Positions 17,365-27,503 are shown, counted from the stretch's first letter. The stretch is DNA of 64,000 bases from CAUUJV01 sp963545565 (GCA_963545565.1 CAUUJV010000006.1:35955-99954), one strand, 5' to 3'. Program-made: numbers and translations. Notes: generated from the sequence alone by a model not told the origin.

Positions 17365-19260
17365 TTATTCTATAGACGGCTCCACAACGTGTGCTAGGTG
17401 GGCGTCTGAATCCACAATTATGAGTCTGCCTGGTATTGTGGCAGCTTCCTTACAAATTGCATTATCGATTGAATTCGGAATTCCCCACATCGTATCAGTA
17501 GTCTTTTCGCCTGTGGGAAAAATGAGTCGTATAGTGCAATTATCAGGAAAGCGAACGTTTCGAGGATTGGAAACACAATAGATAACAGTGATAGATGAAT
17601 CAGAAAGCGCCGTATAGAAATCGTTGGAACTCACTGCTTCATAGGCAGTAGTTTTACAGGTCGCTGATGGGTCAGTAAAAGGAATTTTCAGAGGATCAAG
17701 ATAATCATCAGCGTCGTCAATGAGGAGTACTCGTTGTGAAGTTTCTTCTGTTAAACGTTGACGAATAGCGTGCAATAGTGTTGTTTTCCCCTGTGAATGT
17801 GCGCCAATAATCGCAATATTACTTCCGTCTAAATGTAAAAACCATGGTAAACATACGATTCCAGTATCGTATAAGCCAATCAGCAAGGAGTTTTCGTCCG
17901 TACTATTTAACGATATATCTGCTGTGTTATGCATAATGTGATGCAAATGGGACACACTGAGATTCTTGGGAAGAGATGGACTGAAAAGCTGTTGTGGAAT
18001 TGAGCATATTTCATTCTTCGCATTGTCTTTCGAGCTGCTTTCATATTTGCTATCTGAATTTATGAATTCATGAGTCCTAAGAATTGCCTTTACTAGGGTT
18101 TTGCTTTCGGTTTCTGTGCATGAGTAGCTTCGTACAAGTGACAGAGAATCACCATCCTCTATATAGGCCAAACCTGGAGTTTGTGGACTAATCATGGATG
18201 CATATTTTGTGCCAATTAGCTCTTGGGATTGCAGGCTATCTCTAACTCTCAAACATATGTGAAGGCTAATATTTGCTTTCATATGCGAATTAACTTGGCC
18301 AAGAGGATTTTGCGTGCATACAACGAGATGCATACCGAGTGAACGTCCAAGAGAAGCTAAACGAATGAGTCTATCCATATAGTCGGGAAGCAGATTAGTA
18401 AGAGCATGAAATTCATCGATAACGATTATGAGTCGAGGAAATCGGAGATCGTCTGGCAGCTTTGTGTAATCGCTGACTCCTGCTTGAGCCATAGCATATT
18501 CTCTTCTGCTTAGCTCAGTCTCAATTCCACGCAATGCACGGCTTACAATTGTTACATCAAGATCGCTTGCAAAACCGATTGTATGAGGTAAGCTATGCAA
18601 TCTCTGAAACGTTGCTCCGCCCTTAAAATCTAGAAAAATAAAATTAATCTGAGTAGGAGAGTATTTCCATGCCAGCCCTAAGCACCAGTTTTCAAGGAAA
18701 ATAGACTTTCCTGATCCTGTTGTGCCGGCAACTAAAGCATGGGGTCCCTGCTGAATAAGGTCAAGGTTATACGCTGTGTACTTGGTATGCATATAAGCAG
18801 TAGTACCAATCTCTGTACATAACGCGTCAATAGAAGCTTCATGAGTAAGCCAAGAATATACGCATGCTCGCCATAATGCGGTGTTTTGCGGAACTACGTG
18901 TGCATCTTCATTTTTGCGCTGGGGCAGCAGTGTCGAAAGAAGACTGCATGAGGGAAGAACGTTTCCTGTTGTATTAGGATGAATAAGAGATTCCTCGAAA
19001 ACATCATTCTCTGCACTATTCGGCACATCCAAGCCGTCTTGTGCAAACTCGCTAGATTGTGAGTTCTTGGATTTGCTTTGATTATGAGCCTCTAAAAGGA
19101 TTGGTATGAAGGAGCAAAGGGTGCTAATCAACGAAGGCACCACAAAAGCCATATAAAGCCACTGATGTTGGCTAATCATAACGATTAAGATAATAAGCTG
19201 CCCAAAGAAAGAAGCAACTAGTGGCAGTTGGTAAATAAAAGGATTCAAGCGCTCACTCAT
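17365..19260 (-). CDS. FtsK/SpoIIIE-domain ATPase, EccC/EssC-like
   Basis: A 631-residue membrane ATPase. Two membrane helices lie at about 13-30 and 34-55. An FtsK/SpoIIIE domain follows, with Walker A GTTGSGKS at 179-186, DFKGGATF at 211-218, LPHTIGFASDLD and Walker B LIIVIDEF at 277-284. A second P-loop domain has GAHSQGKTT and the acidic strand VLLIDDADD. The DFKGGATF and LPH signatures and the SLGRSLGMHLVVCTQNP segment match the EccC/EssC motors of type VII secretion rather than DNA-pumping FtsK. It lacks the FHA domains of EssC and the third ATPase domain, and no WXG100 gene is in the window. The frame begins at a TTG at 19278; the ATG at 19260 is more likely. Confidence 0.8.
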   Translation of the reverse strand: MSERLNPFIYQLPLVASFFGQLIILIVMISQHQWLYMAFVVPSLISTLCSFIPILLEAHNQSKSKNSQSSEFAQDGLDVPNSAENDVFEESLIHPNTTGNVLPSCSLLSTLLPQRKNEDAHVVPQNTALWRACVYSWLTHEASIDALCTEIGTTAYMHTKYTAYNLDLIQQGPHALVAGTTGSGKSIFLENWCLGLAWKYSPTQINFIFLDFKGGATFQRLHSLPHTIGFASDLDVTIVSRALRGIETELSRREYAMAQAGVSDYTKLPDDLRFPRLIIVIDEFHALTNLLPDYMDRLIRLASLGRSLGMHLVVCTQNPLGQVNSHMKANISLHICLRVRDSLQSQELIGTKYASMISPQTPGLAYIEDGDSLSLVRSYSCTETESKTLVKAILRTHEFINSDSKYESSSKDNAKNEICSIPQQLFSPSLPKNLSVSHLHHIMHNTADISLNSTDENSLLIGLYDTGIVCLPWFLHLDGSNIAIIGAHSQGKTTLLHAIRQRLTEETSQRVLLIDDADDYLDPLKIPFTDPSATCKTTAYEAVSSNDFYTALSDSSITVIYCVSNPRNVRFPDNCTIRLIFPTGEKTTDTMWGIPNSIDNAICKEAATIPGRLIIVDSDAHLAHVVEPSIE

Positions 19261-19327
19261 GCATATACTTTGACGCAAAGCGCTTTAACACTGTAGGGGT
19301 TTTGGTCAATGTGGACGAATGAGAATT

Positions 19328-20707
19328 TTAATCCTCGGTTGCAAGACCGCCTACGGTTGTTCTTCCAGAAATTGATCCACTGCTCAGGCTATTGAAGAGA
19401 TCGAGATTCTTTTGAGTGGCAAGTTTCACGCATGATCCAACAGAACTCGAAGGAGTGTAGTTTGTGCTGGTGTAGTACACGCTACCAGTTACGCCCTTTG
19501 AACCTGATGCAGAGCGGAAGGCGAGAAGCATCTGGATCATGGACAATGTTCCAGCATCCTCATCCACGGTCAGTGAATTAAAACCAGCTTTAGATACCTT
19601 TTGTATTTTCTTTATGTTGAGGAAGGTTGAAGGCTTCGCCAGTTTTTTGACAATTGCAGAAATTACCTGACGTTGGCGAGCTGCACGGCCAATGTCACCT
19701 GTTGGATCTGAGTAACGCATACGTGCGAATGCAAGGGCTGTGGCCCCATTGGCTGTGTGGCAGCCTGCAGTCCAGTTTAGTCCTGAATAAGAATCATTAA
19801 CTGTGCTGTCATAGCAGAGTCTTACTCCACCTAAAGCATTGACAATTTTTGTTACGCCACTAAAACCAATCTCTGTCACATGATCAATATGTTCACCGGT
19901 TATTCCTTCAACTACGGAAACAAGCTTGTCATATCCGTAGAGTTCTGCAACACCATTGATTTTTAGTCCAGTGCCGTTAACTTCCACATAGGAATCACGA
20001 GGAATAGAAATAAGAGAACTTGTTTCATTGGAAGATTTTGTCAGAACCATGATTGTGTCAGTTCTAAAGCCGCTAACATCGGCCGCTGTTCCCGTATTAT
20101 CGGTTCCATCGCGCTTGTCAGAGCCTAGAATAAGCCACGTTGATCCAGTTGTATTCGATGAAGATGACAGCATAGTGGAATGGTTAAGATTGTTATCTAC
20201 CCAGAACCATAAATAGGTTCCAGTTCCAGCAACAATAAGGAGGAGAATTCCGAGAATCACAGCAATGAGTTTTGTTATCTTCTTCCCGTTGATGCGTGCA
20301 GCTGTTGATCCGAATCTCAGACTATTTGAGGAGCCCTTTGAGGACGTAATGGGATTATTACGCGAATTTTCTTTCCACAAAGTCGACATGCGAGAGCCAA
20401 GACTTGCGTTATCTGATTGTGGTCGTATGGCGTTAGAATTACTGCTTCCACGTGAAGTTCGTGGTTTCGGCTGTTGCTGTTGCTGTGGCTGCAGCCGGGA
20501 TTGTGATACACGGTGTTCAGCAGCTGTTTGAGACTTTTTTGACGTTGCACGACTAGATGAATTATTGGGGCGAAAGCTTGGTGGAGTAGTCGAGCTTGAG
20601 GTAGTCGCGCTATTTTCAGATGAGGCTGCTACTGAGTGACGGCGTGGTTTTGATGACGATGGAGCAAAACTTGGGGGAGTAGGTTGATTCTTATGTGGGT
20701 CAGTCAC
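19328..20707 (-). CDS. LytR-CpsA-Psr (LCP) family wall polymer ligase
   Basis: A 459-residue LCP protein. These enzymes transfer undecaprenyl-linked glycopolymers to peptidoglycan on the outer face of the membrane. A long disordered cytoplasmic N-terminus (1-140), rich in Ser, Pro, Gln and Arg, is followed by one membrane helix at about 145-170. The LCP domain comes next: LILGSDKRDGTDN, GFRTDTIMVL, SIPRDSYVEV, GFSGVTKIVNALGGV and the active-site region ALAFARMRYSD with GDIGRAARQRQV. The order matches the catalytic phosphate- and lipid-binding arginines of the family. It lies downstream of a second LCP gene, with a terminator between them. Confidence 0.9.
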   Translation of the reverse strand: MTDPHKNQPTPPSFAPSSSKPRRHSVAASSENSATTSSSTTPPSFRPNNSSSRATSKKSQTAAEHRVSQSRLQPQQQQQPKPRTSRGSSNSNAIRPQSDNASLGSRMSTLWKENSRNNPITSSKGSSNSLRFGSTAARINGKKITKLIAVILGILLLIVAGTGTYLWFWVDNNLNHSTMLSSSSNTTGSTWLILGSDKRDGTDNTGTAADVSGFRTDTIMVLTKSSNETSSLISIPRDSYVEVNGTGLKINGVAELYGYDKLVSVVEGITGEHIDHVTEIGFSGVTKIVNALGGVRLCYDSTVNDSYSGLNWTAGCHTANGATALAFARMRYSDPTGDIGRAARQRQVISAIVKKLAKPSTFLNIKKIQKVSKAGFNSLTVDEDAGTLSMIQMLLAFRSASGSKGVTGSVYYTSTNYTPSSSVGSCVKLATQKNLDLFNSLSSGSISGRTTVGGLATED

Positions 20708-20747
20708 CGTATTCTCCTGCTCATCAATCAGTGAAAGTAAATAAATA

Positions 20748-20790
20748 CCCTTCGACTATGCACCAAAAACACAATCGAAGGGCATCAAAT
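20748..20790 (-). terminator. Terminator between the two LCP genes
   Basis: CCCTTCGA (20748-20755) pairs with TCGAAGGG (20775-20782). On the minus strand the stem is followed by TATTTATTTA. It lies between the stop of the upstream LCP gene and the start of the next, so the downstream gene may have its own promoter. Confidence 0.6.
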
Positions 20791-20838
20791 ATCGGCATCT
20801 ACTCAGTAATGCCACACATTTGCGTGGACTAATACAGA

Positions 20839-22272
20839 CTAGCTTGTGATATTGCAGAAGTGATAGTTGAGATACTTATATGCAATTCCGACATACCATC
20901 CTGTAGAAGAATCCTTAATTGTTGCGTCATCTGGATCTACCACTCCTCCTGTTTGCGGGTCAATCAAAGTGCCATCAGACTCGGTAATTAGCCCAGTATT
21001 AGGGTCAACAGTACTCGAAGAAGAGCTGGAATCCGCAGAACTTGAAGTATCCGATGATGCTGATGAGCTCGCAGAATTGGACGAAGAAGATGAGGAAGAT
21101 GAAGAACTTGATGTTGACGATGAGGAGGAAGTTGCAGTAGTTGTCTCTGTTGCTTCTGTTAGACGCTGATTGTTGATGAGTTTTGCCCACACAGCAGAAG
21201 CAGAGCTGGCCCATTCAACACGGTTTGTGTTGTACGACGATGTTTGTACCGGAATAGTTTCAGCGTAAATATTGTCTGTGCCGAAACTGCTTAGACTCGT
21301 TGCAAGACCAACGAGTACGTTCGTCTTTGCTAGTCCTTCGCTCATTTGAAGAGACGATAGAGCTGTTTTAGCGAGTTGATAGAGCTGGTTTGTTTGTGTA
21401 AAGAGGTTCTTATTGAGAGCTTCTCTCATAAGCATTTTTATAAGATACTGCTGGCGGGTAGTGCGCATAACGTCAGTTCCGTCACCAATTCCGTGGCGTA
21501 CTCGAGCATACTGCGTAGCCTGGGTTCCATCCAAGTGTTGGAGGCCGGCGCTGAGCGACAATCCTGTGTAGCTATCGCTAAAGCTTTCAGCCACGCAAAC
21601 ATCTACGCCACCGAGTGCTGTAATCATCTTGCTTAGACCAGAGAAGTCAACCACGATAAATTGGGAGATGCTTAATCCAGTCAAGTAATTTACGGCGGCC
21701 ATCGTGCAGCTTGCTGCGGAGGAGATATCTCCACCCTTCGAATATGCGGTTGCAAAAATGGAATTAAACATAATATTGCTTTGCGCAGCAATCGTGCCGT
21801 TCGTAGTCTCGCAGCTTGGAACGCTTACCAATGAGTCGCGAGGGATAGAGACAATATTGATATAGCTTCGGTCTGCAGAAATTTGAACAACCATTGTAGT
21901 ATCTGCCTGATGGTTTTCTGCTCCGTCGGTGCCACCAATAGCAGCGTTATCAGATCCTTCACGAGTATCTTGACCAAGTACAAGAATATTAATTGTCTTA
22001 CCGGCATTAGGGTCAACAACCGTATTCGTGGTCTTAGTTCCTTGAGCAATAACTTTTACCGCAGTATTTGAAACAGTTTTATTGATATCAACGTAGACTG
22101 CGGCTGCAGCAGTACCAGCGAAAACAAGTGCAAAAGTTACAATGAACGAAAGTACTTTTAGAAAGCTCAATCCAGCGGCTCTTGAACCAGTATTGCGTAC
22201 ATGGTGTGCCTTGCCCTTAATGAATGTCACAGGTGACGAATGAGTGCCTCTATGGCTATGCTTTTGTGCCAC
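20839..22272 (-). CDS. LytR-CpsA-Psr (LCP) family protein with Ser-rich tail
   Basis: A 477-residue LCP ligase. A short basic His-rich N-terminus precedes a membrane helix (FLKVLSFIVTFALVFAGTAAAA). The LCP domain has LVLGQDTREGSDN, SIPRDSLVSV, DFSGLSKMITALGGVDVCV, YARVRHGIGDGTD and MRTTRQQYLIKML. After it comes a linker of mostly serine and threonine (about 60 residues) and a C-terminal repeat-like piece with DPNTGLITESDGTLIDPQTGG. The GTG at 22272 was chosen because GAGAAAGG lies just before it; an ATG six codons upstream has no ribosome site. It stands at the head of the minus-strand envelope genes, divergent from the glycosyltransferase. Confidence 0.88.
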   Translation of the reverse strand: MAQKHSHRGTHSSPVTFIKGKAHHVRNTGSRAAGLSFLKVLSFIVTFALVFAGTAAAAVYVDINKTVSNTAVKVIAQGTKTTNTVVDPNAGKTINILVLGQDTREGSDNAAIGGTDGAENHQADTTMVVQISADRSYINIVSIPRDSLVSVPSCETTNGTIAAQSNIMFNSIFATAYSKGGDISSAASCTMAAVNYLTGLSISQFIVVDFSGLSKMITALGGVDVCVAESFSDSYTGLSLSAGLQHLDGTQATQYARVRHGIGDGTDVMRTTRQQYLIKMLMREALNKNLFTQTNQLYQLAKTALSSLQMSEGLAKTNVLVGLATSLSSFGTDNIYAETIPVQTSSYNTNRVEWASSASAVWAKLINNQRLTEATETTTATSSSSSTSSSSSSSSSSSNSASSSASSDTSSSADSSSSSSTVDPNTGLITESDGTLIDPQTGGVVDPDDATIKDSSTGWYVGIAYKYLNYHFCNITS

Positions 22273-22493
22273 ACGTAAGCCTTTCTCCATTTACTACATT
22301 AGTCAATTCAAACATAGAATAGTTTCTAGAATACATACCAAAGCTGAAAATTAAGTATTATCGCCTAAAATAATCTGCAGAATACCTACTATTTATCGTG
22401 CTTTGAGATGATTTCTGGCAGATTGAGTGAAAGGGACGTTAATATCTGCTGTTTTTAGACCGAAAGTAAATATATATCTCTAAAATCGTTCAA

Positions 22494-25400
22494 GTGAGTG
22501 AGTTTATAGATAACACCTTAGAATTACGCGATGCTGTTGAAAAGATAGCTGCTGCGGCGCCAACAAATTCTCAGCAGACTGTTGAGCCCTCTGTCGCTGC
22601 TGTGATAACGGTAGAGCAGGATAGGCGTTTTTTTGCACAGACTTTGTCGTCGGTGTTATCTCAAACCACAGTTCCTTCAATCGTTATCATTGCGGATTGC
22701 TCTGAAAATGCTGGAAGTTCTGCCTCAAGTTTTTCTCTTAGCCTTCCTCACTATGCGTCTGATAAAGCATACGTTAATGTCAATAGCTTTGATGGGGCTG
22801 ATGGGCAGGGGCTTACGAACACTCAAGCGCTACGTCTTAACATGCGCACAGTGGATATTCGCATCGTTCCAGTTTCTGCTCATTCATTCGCGCAAGCGGT
22901 AGATGCAGGACTTGCTCAAGCACAAGTATCTTCACACATTAGATTTTTATGGTTGCTTCATGATGACTCTAGGCCATATGATGCTACGTATCTTGAAACT
23001 CTTGTACAGACTGCACGTAATACTCCAAGTGCTGTAGTTATTGGTTCTAAGCAGTTAGATTGGTCTGGCAAGAATCTTCATAATGTTGGATATTATGCTG
23101 CTCCTAGGCATCGTGTGAATTCACTTGTTGTTGATGGTGAAGCAGATCAGGAACAGTATGATGGCCGCCAAGATGTGTATGCAGTTTCTCTTGCTGGCGC
23201 CCTTGTTTCTCTCTCTGAATGGATGCGTTTAGGACCAAGTGCACAGATGGGCACGTTTGGACAGTCTCGTGACTTTTGCCGTCGTGTTTGTTTGTCAGGT
23301 GGGCGAGTATTAGTTACTCCAAAAGCGCGTATTGCACATAGGCGCGCTCGTCTCGAAGGTATTCGTACTCACAACGGTGAGGCCATTGAAGAGGTCGATA
23401 AAGATGGCGATGGTGTTATTGATCATTCCAGACGCACTTATGCTCAGCAAATAGCTGTTCGCGATGCCTACTTTTACTCAGATGTTTCAGCGATTCGCTG
23501 GTTTTACTTGTGGATTATTCGTCTTATCCGTTCGTGGGGTGTGTTTATTCGACTTCTTACGCACAAAAAGCCGTATCAAGCGTGGTGCGAGTTGTTAGCA
23601 CCGTGGAAAACCCTTGTTGCATTCCCCTCCTTTATGGCTGTGCGCAGGCTTGTTGCATCGCAGTCGAGTGTTTCTCTGCGCCAGTTGGGCGTATTGATGG
23701 CTCATAATGAGCAAATCAATTTGTGGAAGGAACGCACTGCAGCGTTTGAAGACGAGCAATATCGCCCCATATTGAGCAGCCTTGCTTGTAAACATTTACG
23801 TGAGCGTAGGGTTTTGCGCTATTCTCTAGCTATCCTGATGATGCTCGTTGCTTTTATTAGCGTGCTTATTATGTATCGCTCATTGTTGACTGGCATCTTT
23901 AGCGGTGAGGCTTTATCGTCTGCAACTCTTATTCCAACGGGTGCAACAATGTCGCAGCTGATGCATTCTGCAACAACGGGTTGGACGTATGGCTATGGTT
24001 CTGGAACAACTGCTGCTCCTTTACCTTTCCTTCTTGTTCTCGTACTTTTCAGCGTTTTTACAGGTGGACACGTGTCCATTGCGTATTCTGTGATTGTGCT
24101 AGCTGCTGCCCCGTGTAGTGCTTTTGCATTCTGGGCGTTGGCGGGTATTGTTACGCGCTCTAATGTTGTGCGAATAGCTGCCGGTCTCGTGTGGGCATCC
24201 TTCTTGGGAATACTCGGTTTATACGCTACGGCTAATTTACCTATGCTTGTTGTGGGTATTTTCCTTCCAGCTGCTTTTGCATTCGTATGTAAAGCAGTGG
24301 GAATGTATCGAACAGATCAGCCAGCTGTGCCAACACCATCCGCACAATCTGCAGCGTGGGCAGCTTTATGCTTTGCTGTATCCGTAGCTGCTGAACCTCA
24401 GCTTATTCTTGTTGTACTGAGTTTGAGTATTATTTTCTTCTTTGTGGTTCGTTCTCGCCGTCGCGTGTTCTGGGCTATACCTATTCCTTCATTAGTTGTG
24501 ATTGCACCAACTTTAGTTGAAATTATTCAAGGCGCTTTCTCTGGCGCATATCGTCAGCTATTTGCCGATGCTATGATTCCTTCTACTTCTAACTCTGGTA
24601 CATACGCTACTAATGTTCATTCCTTCCTTTATTTGGTGCTGAATACTCTTGGCGTTAGTGTGAAAAGCACTGCTTTACCCACGGTGCTGAAGATTTTGAC
24701 TATCATCACCGTGATTGTGCTTATTGTTTTAGCGCTTATATCTTTATTCATCCCGTCAGTCCTGCGGTTATCGCGCATGATGTGGATTACTGTGCTTGTA
24801 GGCATGATTTTGGCTATAGCCTCTTCTCGAATCACAATTGCAGTAGAAGCAAATACTGCTATTGCAGGTTCTGCTCTTCCTGGATTAGCGGTTGCAATGA
24901 TTGGCTTACTGATAGCTGCATGCATGGTTACAGGCTGTGGCGTGAAAGTCTTTAATCCTCTGAGTCGTAAAGCTCAAATTGATTTAGAAGAGGGAAAAAT
25001 TACTGCTCGTGATCATGCTCTGGCAGCAGCTCGGCAGACAGCTCAGCGAGTATTGCGGATTTTTATGAGCCTTGTTCTCCTTACAATTGCAGGAGTCTGG
25101 TCATGGTCTACTTTGCAGTCTTTCAGCACATCAAATACGGTAAAGACCTCGTCAAGCCTTCCTCTTATTTCACAGGATTATTTAGGGCGTGCATCTCGAT
25201 ATCGAATTCTTACCATTGACGCAACATCTGAGACTTCTGCTTCCTACACCGTTATGCGTACGTCTCGCGGTGATATTATCGATGCTTCACCATCTGTATG
25301 GGCTCAGCAAGTTTCTGCAGCTCACTCTGGTAACGTAACAGTTTCCTTCAAGCAAGCACAAAAGGTTGACAAGAAGGTTCAAAACTATGTTGCGCAACTG

Positions 25401-25736
25401 CTTGCCGACAGCAGCGATGAGGCAATTCAAGGTCTTTCTCAGCTTGGCTATGGTGCAATCTATGTCACTGGGGTAGATCATGGCGGTTATGATGCTGTCA
25501 CTTCGAATATTGTTGCGAGTGATGGCACAGAGCAGGTAATTGACAATAATTCCGGAACGTATATTCGCCTATCGTTGCAAGACATGTCTCAGCAGGGTAT
25601 TTCGCAGTCTAGTCAAAAAGCTGCAGAAAAATCAGTGCTTCGACGAGTATGGATAGGTGCGTTGATTGTGACGGCACTGGGATACATTCTTGTTGCATTC
25701 CCGCGCGCGCGAAAGTTTGGTGAGGAGCGAGCATGA
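22494..25736 (+). CDS. Large membrane glycosyltransferase family 2 protein
   Basis: A 1080-residue protein. The N-terminal GT-A domain (about 30-290) has AVITVEQDRRFFAQTLSSVLSQ, LLHDDSRP with Asp157/Asp158 as the metal/nucleotide site, and a C-terminal GT-A part with FGQSRDFCRRVCLSGGRV. A 12-residue loop at 302-313 resembles a calcium EF-hand (DKDGDGVIDHSR). From about 445 to 890 there are about 12 hydrophobic helices, followed by an extracytoplasmic stretch of about 160 residues and a last helix near 1055. Such proteins occur beside DUF5719 genes in actinobacteria and are thought to build surface glycans; the sugar is unknown. The start is GTG at 22494. It overlaps the next gene by four bases. 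Confidence 0.85.
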   Translation: MSEFIDNTLELRDAVEKIAAAAPTNSQQTVEPSVAAVITVEQDRRFFAQTLSSVLSQTTVPSIVIIADCSENAGSSASSFSLSLPHYASDKAYVNVNSFDGADGQGLTNTQALRLNMRTVDIRIVPVSAHSFAQAVDAGLAQAQVSSHIRFLWLLHDDSRPYDATYLETLVQTARNTPSAVVIGSKQLDWSGKNLHNVGYYAAPRHRVNSLVVDGEADQEQYDGRQDVYAVSLAGALVSLSEWMRLGPSAQMGTFGQSRDFCRRVCLSGGRVLVTPKARIAHRRARLEGIRTHNGEAIEEVDKDGDGVIDHSRRTYAQQIAVRDAYFYSDVSAIRWFYLWIIRLIRSWGVFIRLLTHKKPYQAWCELLAPWKTLVAFPSFMAVRRLVASQSSVSLRQLGVLMAHNEQINLWKERTAAFEDEQYRPILSSLACKHLRERRVLRYSLAILMMLVAFISVLIMYRSLLTGIFSGEALSSATLIPTGATMSQLMHSATTGWTYGYGSGTTAAPLPFLLVLVLFSVFTGGHVSIAYSVIVLAAAPCSAFAFWALAGIVTRSNVVRIAAGLVWASFLGILGLYATANLPMLVVGIFLPAAFAFVCKAVGMYRTDQPAVPTPSAQSAAWAALCFAVSVAAEPQLILVVLSLSIIFFFVVRSRRRVFWAIPIPSLVVIAPTLVEIIQGAFSGAYRQLFADAMIPSTSNSGTYATNVHSFLYLVLNTLGVSVKSTALPTVLKILTIITVIVLIVLALISLFIPSVLRLSRMMWITVLVGMILAIASSRITIAVEANTAIAGSALPGLAVAMIGLLIAACMVTGCGVKVFNPLSRKAQIDLEEGKITARDHALAAARQTAQRVLRIFMSLVLLTIAGVWSWSTLQSFSTSNTVKTSSSLPLISQDYLGRASRYRILTIDATSETSASYTVMRTSRGDIIDASPSVWAQQVSAAHSGNVTVSFKQAQKVDKKVQNYVAQLLADSSDEAIQGLSQLGYGAIYVTGVDHGGYDAVTSNIVASDGTEQVIDNNSGTYIRLSLQDMSQQGISQSSQKAAEKSVLRRVWIGALIVTALGYILVAFPRARKFGEERA

Positions 25737-27409
25737 GTAATTCACGGTTGAATCCGCAGGAAGATATTTCCCAGGCCTCATCAGATACGGCGATTACTTC
25801 TCGCGGCGATGGTAATAAAGTTGATGAAACCGCAACTCATTCACATACATGGCATACTGTTCGAACAGTTGGCCTTGCAGGGGTTTCTCTTGTAATTATT
25901 GTGGGTTTATGCATTTTTGTTGGTATTTCATCAACAATTAAATATCCTATTGATATTCGTAATGTCACGAATTCAACAACTCATTCTGTGAAGCAAACAC
26001 AAATTATGCAGTATTGCCCAGCGCAAATGAAACTGGCAGATTCTGACGCTTATGGCGACTCTGAATATCAGGCTACGGAGGGAGACCTTACCGGATCTAC
26101 GCTTGTAACCGCTTTCGGATCTGTCTTCTCTTCAAACCTTGTCCAAGTTTCTGATGCCTCGCAGGTACAAGCTGTTGCTTCAGGCTCAGACTCTTCATCT
26201 GCAGGGACGAGCAATGATGACTATTTGGCACATGTTTTAGGAACGTCTTCACAGTCATCCTACTGGTTCAATACTCAAATTTTGAGCGCAGATCAAGGTA
26301 ATGGTGCAGTAGGTTCTACAGCTTCATGGGCAACTACTGGTGATTTGACTGGCATTGCTTCAACCACCTGCGTTACAAGCGCTTTGAAGCAGTCTTTCCT
26401 TGTCCCTTCAGCATCTAGTGGGTGGGCGCAGCAGCTTGTTATTGCGAATAGTTCAACAAAAGCTACTACTGTTACGTTGACTGCTTATAGTGCTGATTCT
26501 TCCGGTAAGTTAGCTTTGCTCACGAACGCTACATCAACAGTTGCAGCATCGTCTGAAACAACGGTGAATCTTAGTGCTGCGATTCAAGATCAAAATGCTG
26601 CATATATTACCCTGACCAGTAGCGTCACGCCTGTTGCCGCTGTTGTTCGTGTCAATCATGTTGATGGTTTGACAGCTAAGGGAATCGACTATGCTAATGC
26701 TATAAGCACAACAAGTAAGCAGCAAGTCATTCCAACGGTTGATGGGGCTTCAGCTGTCTCCCTTTCATTGTTTGCAAAAAAGTCTGGCACCGTGAAAGTT
26801 TCTTGGATAACGGAGGATGGTTTAGCTGCCGCTAAGACTATTTCAATTGATGCAAACCAAGTTTCACTCACTGATTTAGGATCAATTCCTAGTAAAGCAA
26901 AGGCTATTTATATCAATTCGAGTGTTGCTGTAAGTGCATCAGCTGAATTGGATACTTCTCAAAGTGGACAATCTGACTTTGCTCTTATCAACGGACAAAA
27001 CGGTGCGGAATTACGAGGCTTGACTATTCCAAGTAGTACTTCCGCTAACGTTACTGTTACAAACACTTCTTCGAAAGATATTAGTGCCCGCATTAAAAGC
27101 TACAATTCCTCGTCAAAACATGTAGGAACCAAAACTATTACTATTCCAGCACAGTCAAGTGTGATGCTTAGTAGTAGTTCCTTAGGGGATTCGGTTGCAG
27201 CTATTACTGCTCAGCGAATTGGAACAGATTCTCAAGAGGATGAAGAGGGCACAAATGTTGAAGAGGGCTCTATTGTGCTGGGTGCAACATTGTCAAATTC
27301 GTCTTTGAATGATGCAGATACTCGTGCGATAACGGCTTTAGAATCTACCTCATTGCAGCCGTCTGTCACAAGAATCAATACTAGTTTCAGCAATTCACTC
27401 GTTAACTAG
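25733..27409 (+). CDS. DUF5719 family exported protein
   Basis: A 558-residue protein with a cytoplasmic N-terminus of about 43 residues, a membrane anchor (VGLAGVSLVIIVGLCIFVGI, about 45-66) and a long Ser/Thr-rich beta-type extracytoplasmic region. Segments such as AQQLVIANSSTKATTVTLTAY and NVTVTNTSSKDISARIKSY repeat a beta-sandwich-like pattern. The DUF5719 assignment rests on this layout and on its position directly after the glycosyltransferase, the order known in actinobacteria. No catalytic motif is visible; it may support the glycosyltransferase at the cell surface. The start codon overlaps the upstream stop (ATGA). Confidence 0.78.
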   Translation: MSNSRLNPQEDISQASSDTAITSRGDGNKVDETATHSHTWHTVRTVGLAGVSLVIIVGLCIFVGISSTIKYPIDIRNVTNSTTHSVKQTQIMQYCPAQMKLADSDAYGDSEYQATEGDLTGSTLVTAFGSVFSSNLVQVSDASQVQAVASGSDSSSAGTSNDDYLAHVLGTSSQSSYWFNTQILSADQGNGAVGSTASWATTGDLTGIASTTCVTSALKQSFLVPSASSGWAQQLVIANSSTKATTVTLTAYSADSSGKLALLTNATSTVAASSETTVNLSAAIQDQNAAYITLTSSVTPVAAVVRVNHVDGLTAKGIDYANAISTTSKQQVIPTVDGASAVSLSLFAKKSGTVKVSWITEDGLAAAKTISIDANQVSLTDLGSIPSKAKAIYINSSVAVSASAELDTSQSGQSDFALINGQNGAELRGLTIPSSTSANVTVTNTSSKDISARIKSYNSSSKHVGTKTITIPAQSSVMLSSSSLGDSVAAITAQRIGTDSQEDEEGTNVEEGSIVLGATLSNSSLNDADTRAITALESTSLQPSVTRINTSFSNSLVN

Positions 27410-27464
27410 TAGACACCACAATAGAATATTGTATAAAAGGTGATATTGTTAGATTCATCTGGTC

Positions 27465-27503
27465 GACCGTTGGCTGTGGTCTGCCGACTAACAGCTAACG
27501 GTT
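27465..27503. repeat. Stem-loop at convergent gene ends
   Basis: GACCGTTGGCTG (27465-27476) pairs with CAGCTAACGGTT (27492-27503) through 12 positions with two G-U pairs and a 15-base loop. It spans the stop codon of the minus-strand gene. There is no T-run on either strand, so it may be a weak terminator or an mRNA 3'-end stabiliser. Confidence 0.5.
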
